Shown piece by piece: positions 8,994 through 12,647 of a stretch of DNA of 12,647 nucleotides (the first letter of the stretch is position 1; each line of letters starts with the position of its first letter). The stretch is from NCBI GenBank assembly GCA_030592655.1, contig JAUVIQ010000073.1:1-12647 (forward strand), given 5' to 3'. Below the pieces are notes generated by a model. The model made no database searches and was not told the origin of the DNA. It was given only the letters and a program-made list of their open reading frames with translations. Position numbers and translations under genes: made by a program. Source of the stretch: Planctomycetales bacterium. GTDB lineage: Bacteria > Planctomycetota > Phycisphaerae > SM23-33.

Positions 8994-9026
8994 GCGGTTT
9001 GATGCGGTTCAGGCGGTTCAGGCGGT
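8994..9026 (+). repeat. GCGGTT direct-repeat array (four copies, 9-10 base period)
   Basis: GCGGT starts at 8994, 9004, 9013 and 9022, giving steps of 10, 9 and 9 bases. The middle two units are identical (GCGGTTCAG), the first is a degenerate GCGGTTTGAT, and the last is cut after GCGGT. The array starts 5 bases after the palindrome. It could be a binding-site array, iteron-like sites or integrase arm-type sites, or a small slippage repeat; the sequence alone does not decide. Confidence 0.7.
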
Positions 9027-9107
9027 ATTGCAAATGTCCCTCTAAGTGCTTATGAACAAAGGAAATATCTTTTCAGACAAGGACTTACGAAAAACATCAG
9101 AAATGAA

Positions 9108-9147
9108 TTTAGCAAACCGCCGCTCTATCCTGCTGAGCTACGGGCGT
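9108..9147 (-). pseudogene. tRNA gene 5' half, broken in the anticodon arm
   Basis: Read on the minus strand from 9147, this segment follows the first half of a class I tRNA: a 7-base acceptor strand ACGCCCG, TA, D-stem GCTC, D-loop AGCAGGATA, D-stem GAGC, G26, anticodon-stem strand GCGGT and loop TTGCTAA. The expected partner strand ACCGC is absent: the sequence continues ATTCATTTCTG into AT-rich DNA, and no T-arm (GGTTCRA) or matching acceptor strand follows. Position 34-36 reads GCT (serine), but the acceptor and D-arm resemble an arginine-type class I tRNA, so the anticodon may be mutated (a CCT arginine anticodon differs by one base). The break at the anticodon loop is where tyrosine recombinases often cross over. 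I found no 3' half in the window. An inactive remnant is the best call. Confidence 0.65.
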
Positions 9148-9178
9148 AAATGTATATCAATTCGCCGGCGCTTCAGAA

Positions 9179-9206
9179 CCGACGGCCCCTGGGGCCGTCG
9201 GCTTTT
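9179..9206 (+). terminator. Strong rho-independent terminator, plus strand
   Basis: CCGACGGCC (9179-9187) pairs perfectly with GGCCGTCGG (9193-9201) around CCTGG, or ten pairs with a CTG loop, and is followed by CTTTTAT. The T tract lies only on the plus-strand side, so it ends rightward transcription. No recognised rightward gene precedes it within the region; the nearest real plus-strand gene (queA) is downstream. It may close an unrecognised small RNA or be left over from a lost gene. Confidence 0.82.
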
Positions 9207-9417
9207 ATAAACGCGGACCACCTTACTTTATCCCCCACAAACCACGCCGGTCAAGGACATTCACCGTTTATAAGCCCGCGTTGCGAAAAGGGTGTTGGTA
9301 AATTGTGGACAAACGGGCATGCTTTGGCTTAACCTTTTCTCCGGCAATGGGTTATCGTGCTGGATTGACGCCGCGAGGATGTGCGCCCGGTTTTCTCCGG
9401 CCGGGCAGGATAAGGAA

Positions 9418-10473
9418 ATGATGCCGAAAACCTCGGATTTTGATTACGATCTGCCCAGCGAACTTATCGCCCAGAAGCCTGTCGAACCACGCGATAAGTC
9501 CAGGCTGATGGTTCTCGACCGCAAAGCCGGCGAACTTCGGCATCACCATTTCGGCGAACTACCAGCCCTGCTGCGAGAAGGCGACCTGCTCGTCCTGAAC
9601 GACACCCGCGTCATCCCGGCAAGGTTCCTCTGCCAACGACGAACGGGCGGGCAAATCGAAGGGTTGTTCCTGCGTGAACTGTCGGCTGGGCGATGGGAAG
9701 TGATGCTCAAGGGCGCAGGGCGTTGCAAAAACGCCGAGGAACTAACCTTCGTCGAAGAGCCGAAGGTTTCAGTCAAACTGGAAAACCGGCTTGGTGAGGG
9801 ACTCTGGAACATTGTCGTCAGCCCGCCTATCGGTGCGGTCGAACTACTCGAACAAATCGGCATAACCCCCCTGCCGCCATATATCCACAGGGACCACCCC
9901 AACAGTCGGGACCGCCTGACATACCAAACAGTCTATGCCGCTCGTCCCGGTGCGGTGGCCGCCCCGACCGCCGGTCTGCATTTCACCGAAAACATCCTCG
10001 CCGAGCTCCAAGCCAGGAAAATCGAATCGGTCAATGTTACGTTGCACGTGGGCCTGGGAACCTTCGCTCCAGTCAAAGCCAAGCAACTCGACCAGCATGA
10101 AATGCACTCGGAGTGGTACGAACTGTCCGCCTCGGCAGCCAAAACAATCACGGACGCCAAAAAGCAGGGTCGGCGAATCGTAGCCGTCGGAACCACCAGC
10201 GTCCGCGTGTTGGAGACCGCCGCCGCCGAAGGCGCATTTGAGGGCCGGTCCGGCTGGACTGACCTGTTCATCTATCCGCCGAGCGAGTTTCGCGTCGTTG
10301 ATGTCATGCTGACCAATTTTCACCTTCCACGCTCGACGCTGCTGATGCTGGTGGCTGCTTTCTGTAGCCCCGGTTCGACCAACGGAATAAAAATCATCAA
10401 AGACGCCTACGCCGAAGCAGTCCGGCAAAAATATCGTTTCTATTCCTATGGCGACGCAATGCTGATATTGTAA
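9418..10473 (+). CDS. queA: S-adenosylmethionine:tRNA ribosyltransferase-isomerase QueA
   Basis: QueA moves the ribose part of S-adenosylmethionine onto the preQ1 base at position 34 of target tRNAs, forming epoxyqueuosine, the penultimate step of queuosine synthesis. The protein is 351 residues, close to the usual length of about 350. Family blocks, numbered from ATG 9418: YDLPSELIAQKP (10-21), LNDTRVIPARF (60-70), YQTVYAARPG followed by AVAAPTAGLHFT (169-190), LHVGLGTF (209-216), GTTSVRVLE (258-266) and NFHLPRSTLLMLVAAF (300-315), ending FYSYGDAMLIL. AGGA lies 7 bases before ATG 9418; ATG 9421, with AAGGA 4 bases upstream, is equally possible. An open frame reaches back to 9292, but those 42 residues have no QueA similarity. 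Stop to dsbD start is 5 bases. Confidence 0.97.
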   Translation: MMPKTSDFDYDLPSELIAQKPVEPRDKSRLMVLDRKAGELRHHHFGELPALLREGDLLVLNDTRVIPARFLCQRRTGGQIEGLFLRELSAGRWEVMLKGAGRCKNAEELTFVEEPKVSVKLENRLGEGLWNIVVSPPIGAVELLEQIGITPLPPYIHRDHPNSRDRLTYQTVYAARPGAVAAPTAGLHFTENILAELQARKIESVNVTLHVGLGTFAPVKAKQLDQHEMHSEWYELSASAAKTITDAKKQGRRIVAVGTTSVRVLETAAAEGAFEGRSGWTDLFIYPPSEFRVVDVMLTNFHLPRSTLLMLVAAFCSPGSTNGIKIIKDAYAEAVRQKYRFYSYGDAMLIL

Positions 10474-10478
10474 GAGGC

Positions 10479-12368
10479 ATGAATATTCAGATACGACGAT
10501 TATGGATGCTTTCGGTGATAGTAGCGGCGATGCTACTTCCTGCCTCGGCGCGAGCGGAGAGTTTCGATCCTTTACAAAACACCTTTTCAACCCCGAATGA
10601 TACAAACGAGAATTTTTCCATTCGGACAATCATCTCGCACAAAACAGTCAAGCCCGGGGATTCGTTCTACGTAGCCGTCGAAATGACCATCGCCGATGGA
10701 GCGTGGCTTTACGGACCGGTTACGGGAGAAAAGACCGTCGAGGTTGAGAACCTGAAGGTCGAGATCAACACAAGCAACCTGACTGCCGGTAAGGTACTTT
10801 ACTCTCCGACAACGCTCCACGTTACGAAATACGCCCCGGAGCAATCAGATACGTACAACGTTTATGAAGGTAAAGGGTATCTGTTCATTCCGGTTGTGTA
10901 CCACACCGATTTTCCCGAAATCGACGGCGTCCGACTAAGCGTGACCATCCGTGGCCAGATTTGCACTAAAGACGGCCTGTGCGTACCAGTCGGCAGTACT
11001 ATCATCAACTGGATTGAAACAGGCTCGGAAACGGTCGCTTCGACGGAGTGGACCGGGCATATTAAGAAAATCCTTTCGCAGTCAAAGACGCTTGAGCAAT
11101 GGAAAGACACGCTTGCCGACGGGCATGAGGTGGCTACCGTCTGGGGTGATCCTTCCGGTGCGGGCGTAAAGGCTCTGGCGACTTTTGCACTCGCGCTGTT
11201 GGCTGGACTCATTCTCAATATCATGCCGTGCGTTCTCCCGGTGATTCCGCTTCGCCTGCTGACGCTGCTGGAACATGCAGGCCAATCCCGCCGGCGGTTC
11301 ATCACGCTCGGGCTAGCCTTCGCCGGCGGTATCGTCCTGTTCTTCGTCGGCCTGGCCGCCGCTAACGTGATACTGAAACTCTCGCTGCAATACTCGCTCA
11401 AACAGGCCGACCTTTTCCGCCATACCGGACCGGTCATTGCGATGATACTGCTTCTGGTGGCGCTGGCTGCCAATATGTTCGACGTCTTTACCGTTACGGT
11501 TCCTGGCAGAGTAGCGTCTGCCCGCACAGGCAGGGGACACCTCGGAGCCGTCGGTATGGGTCTGCTGATGGCGGTGCTTTCGACGCCGTGCAGTTTCGCC
11601 ATTATCGCGACGGTGTTCACGTCGGCTGTATTGTTCCTGCCCCTGGCGTCGGGAACGGTGGCGATTATCCTCATCGGCGTCGGAATGGCCGTCCCGCATG
11701 CGCTGCTGGCGTTCGCGCCGAAAATCGTCTCACGACTTCCCAAAGCCGGTAAGTGGACAGACCTGTTCAAGCAATCGGTCGGATTCGTGTTCCTGCTGAT
11801 AGCGGTCTGGCTTCTGCGGACGCAAATGGACAGGCCGTATCCCGCATGGGTCGCTGCCTACGGCGTGGTGCTGGCGATGTGCCTCTGGATGTGGGGTTCG
11901 TGGGTGCGGTTCGACGACGCCGCGTGGAAGAAATGGTCCGTCCGCATCGCTGCCGCCGCTATTGCCGTATCGGCGGGATGGTGGATGCTGACGCCGCCGA
12001 AACCCCTTGCCGTCAAGATGCGTCCTTTCGACCCAGCCGAGATCGCCCTCGCCCGACGCGAAGGTGAAATCGTCCTGATAAAATTTACCGGGACCATGTG
12101 CCCGGAATGCAAGGTGCTGGACATGACGGTCTATAACGACCCCGACCTTGCCAAGGCGCTCCAGGCCAGGGACGTAGCCGTATTCAAGGGCGACGTTACA
12201 CGCAAGGACATGCCCGCAGGTAAGATGCTCTACGAAAACCTCCGCGAACCCGGGCCGCCGCTGACGGTGATATTCCTGCCGGGAAATCCAAAGCCCCTCC
12301 GCCTGCGAAAAGGATTGAGCGGGAAACTTATAATTCAGAAAATGGATGAAGCAATTGGGAAAAGGTGA
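10479..12368 (+). CDS. dsbD: Thiol:disulfide interchange protein DsbD
   Basis: DsbD carries reducing power from cytoplasmic thioredoxin across the inner membrane to periplasmic disulfide partners (isomerases, cytochrome c maturation). The 629-residue protein has all three modules: a signal peptide with likely cleavage after ARA (24-26); an N-terminal periplasmic domain with CTKDGLC (cysteines 162 and 168); a multi-helix core (about 230-500) with MPCVLP (Cys251) and STPC (Cys371); and a C-terminal thioredoxin-like domain with CPEC (Cys541, Cys544) and GPPLTVIF supplying the usual cis-proline. All six expected redox cysteines are present. The core looks slightly longer than needed, with a helix near 485-503 leading back to the periplasm. 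GAGG precedes the ATG by only 1 base, so coupling to queA is likely; ATG 10506 is a weaker alternative. The neighbouring Mrp gene starts 4 bases after the stop. Confidence 0.95.
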   Translation: MNIQIRRLWMLSVIVAAMLLPASARAESFDPLQNTFSTPNDTNENFSIRTIISHKTVKPGDSFYVAVEMTIADGAWLYGPVTGEKTVEVENLKVEINTSNLTAGKVLYSPTTLHVTKYAPEQSDTYNVYEGKGYLFIPVVYHTDFPEIDGVRLSVTIRGQICTKDGLCVPVGSTIINWIETGSETVASTEWTGHIKKILSQSKTLEQWKDTLADGHEVATVWGDPSGAGVKALATFALALLAGLILNIMPCVLPVIPLRLLTLLEHAGQSRRRFITLGLAFAGGIVLFFVGLAAANVILKLSLQYSLKQADLFRHTGPVIAMILLLVALAANMFDVFTVTVPGRVASARTGRGHLGAVGMGLLMAVLSTPCSFAIIATVFTSAVLFLPLASGTVAIILIGVGMAVPHALLAFAPKIVSRLPKAGKWTDLFKQSVGFVFLLIAVWLLRTQMDRPYPAWVAAYGVVLAMCLWMWGSWVRFDDAAWKKWSVRIAAAAIAVSAGWWMLTPPKPLAVKMRPFDPAEIALARREGEIVLIKFTGTMCPECKVLDMTVYNDPDLAKALQARDVAVFKGDVTRKDMPAGKMLYENLREPGPPLTVIFLPGNPKPLRLRKGLSGKLIIQKMDEAIGKR

Positions 12369-12372
12369 GTTT

Positions 12373-12647
12373 ATGAATCAGATGGAAGAATCAGAACATG
12401 TCCTTCCGGGCGTAAAGAACATCATCGCCATCGGCGCGGGCAAAGGCGGCGTCGGCAAGAGCACAATCTCCGTCCACCTCGCCGTCGGGCTTCGTCGGGC
12501 CGGTGCGTCCGTCGGACTGATGGACTGCGACATCTATGGCCCTTCAATCGCGATGATGACCGGTATCGAAGGGGCAGAACCCGCAATGGTCGGCGAAAAG
12601 CAAATCGCCCCGTTCGACGCCTGCGGGCTTAAGGTTATCTCAATGGC
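12373..12647 (+). CDS. mrp: Mrp/NBP35-family P-loop ATPase, N-terminal 91 residues (cut by window edge)
   Basis: The first 91 residues of an ATPase of the Mrp/ApbC/NBP35 family, which bind and pass on iron-sulfur clusters. The deviant Walker A motif GKGGVGKST is at residues 23-31, and LMDCDIYGPS (49-58) is the switch region typical of Mrp proteins. The P-loop begins almost at the N-terminus, so the DUF59/MIP18 domain that precedes it in many Mrp proteins is absent. One unusual feature is GAGKGG where most homologues have a serine (SGKGG). ATG 12373 has AAGG 7 bases upstream; ATG 12382 is an alternative. The gene follows dsbD by 4 bases and is probably in the same transcript. The cluster-binding CxxC would lie beyond the window and cannot be checked. 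Confidence 0.93.
   Translation, partial: MNQMEESEHVLPGVKNIIAIGAGKGGVGKSTISVHLAVGLRRAGASVGLMDCDIYGPSIAMMTGIEGAEPAMVGEKQIAPFDACGLKVISM

Larger units (their letters stand above)
8556..9417. other. Divergent intergenic region (862 bases) between moxR and queA operons
   Basis: No convincing protein gene is present. Short frames exist on both strands, but they lack a good ribosome site and resemble nothing I know. The region must contain the promoters of both divergent operons. On the minus strand, GATATACG at 8684-8677 is a weak -10 candidate for moxR. Upstream of queA, TTGTGG (9303-9308) and GGTTAT (9350-9355) are weak promoter-like hexamers, but no pair has good spacing. The stretch 9041-9110 is markedly AT-rich (21 G or C in 70 bases by hand count) between GC-rich flanks. 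A palindrome, direct repeats, a tRNA 5' half and a terminator are listed separately. TATAAACG at 9206-9213 recurs inverted at 9265-9272. I see nothing further in 9210-9417. Confidence 0.7.

Noticed and set aside
8930..9000. Possible 3' half of the broken tRNA (AAACCGC at 9000-8994 and CGGGTGT near 8942-8936, minus strand), giving a tRNA with a 100-base intron
   Set aside because: The pieces pair with the 5' half on paper, but no valid T-arm fits between them and the gap is too short for a group I intron.
8785..9045. 86-codon plus-strand open frame in the intergenic region (TTG start)
   Set aside because: It uses TTG, has no clear ribosome site, resembles no family I know, and its C-terminal VQAVQAV is just the DNA direct repeat translated.
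9844..10629. 261-codon minus-strand open frame across queA and the dsbD start
   Set aside because: It is antisense to conserved QueA blocks and has no recognisable domain.
10862..11770. 302-codon minus-strand open frame inside dsbD
   Set aside because: It lies wholly antisense to dsbD, whose motifs are unmistakable; the frame is a by-product of GC-rich codon use.

Overview
The window reads as chromosomal DNA of a moderately GC-rich Gram-negative-type bacterium. The clearest clue is the gene order MoxR ATPase, DUF58, BatA-like VWA protein, second VWA protein with an amidotransferase-like fold, DUF4175-like giant membrane protein. I associate this order with Planctomycetota (Phycisphaerae-like lineages in particular), but that assignment is inference from family knowledge, not from a search.

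Layout. Positions 1-8555 are one tightly packed minus-strand operon, read from right to left: MoxR AAA+ ATPase (8555-7533), DUF58 protein (7502-6534), BatA-type VWA membrane protein (6467-4332), second VWA membrane protein (4329-2032), and a DUF4175-like membrane protein that runs off the left edge (2035-1). Three consecutive proteins carry a metal-binding DxSxS motif. The last two genes overlap as ATGA and the pair before them is separated by 2 bases, so the proteins are probably made together and form an envelope complex driven or remodelled by the MoxR ATPase. The biological output of such operons is not settled.

Positions 8556-9417 are an 862-base divergent intergenic region with no convincing protein gene. 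It holds an 18-base perfect palindrome, a short array of GCGGTT-type direct repeats, an AT-rich block, the 5' half of a tRNA gene (minus strand) broken in the anticodon arm, and a strong plus-strand intrinsic terminator with no recognised gene in front of it. This is the most unusual part of the window and may be the scar of an integration or deletion at a tRNA gene.

Positions 9418-12647 are a plus-strand cluster: queA (queuosine tRNA modification), dsbD (trans-membrane thiol reductase with all six expected redox cysteines), and the start of an Mrp/NBP35-type P-loop ATPase cut by the right edge. Spacings of 4-5 bases suggest co-transcription. No insertion sequence, CRISPR array or complete RNA gene was seen.
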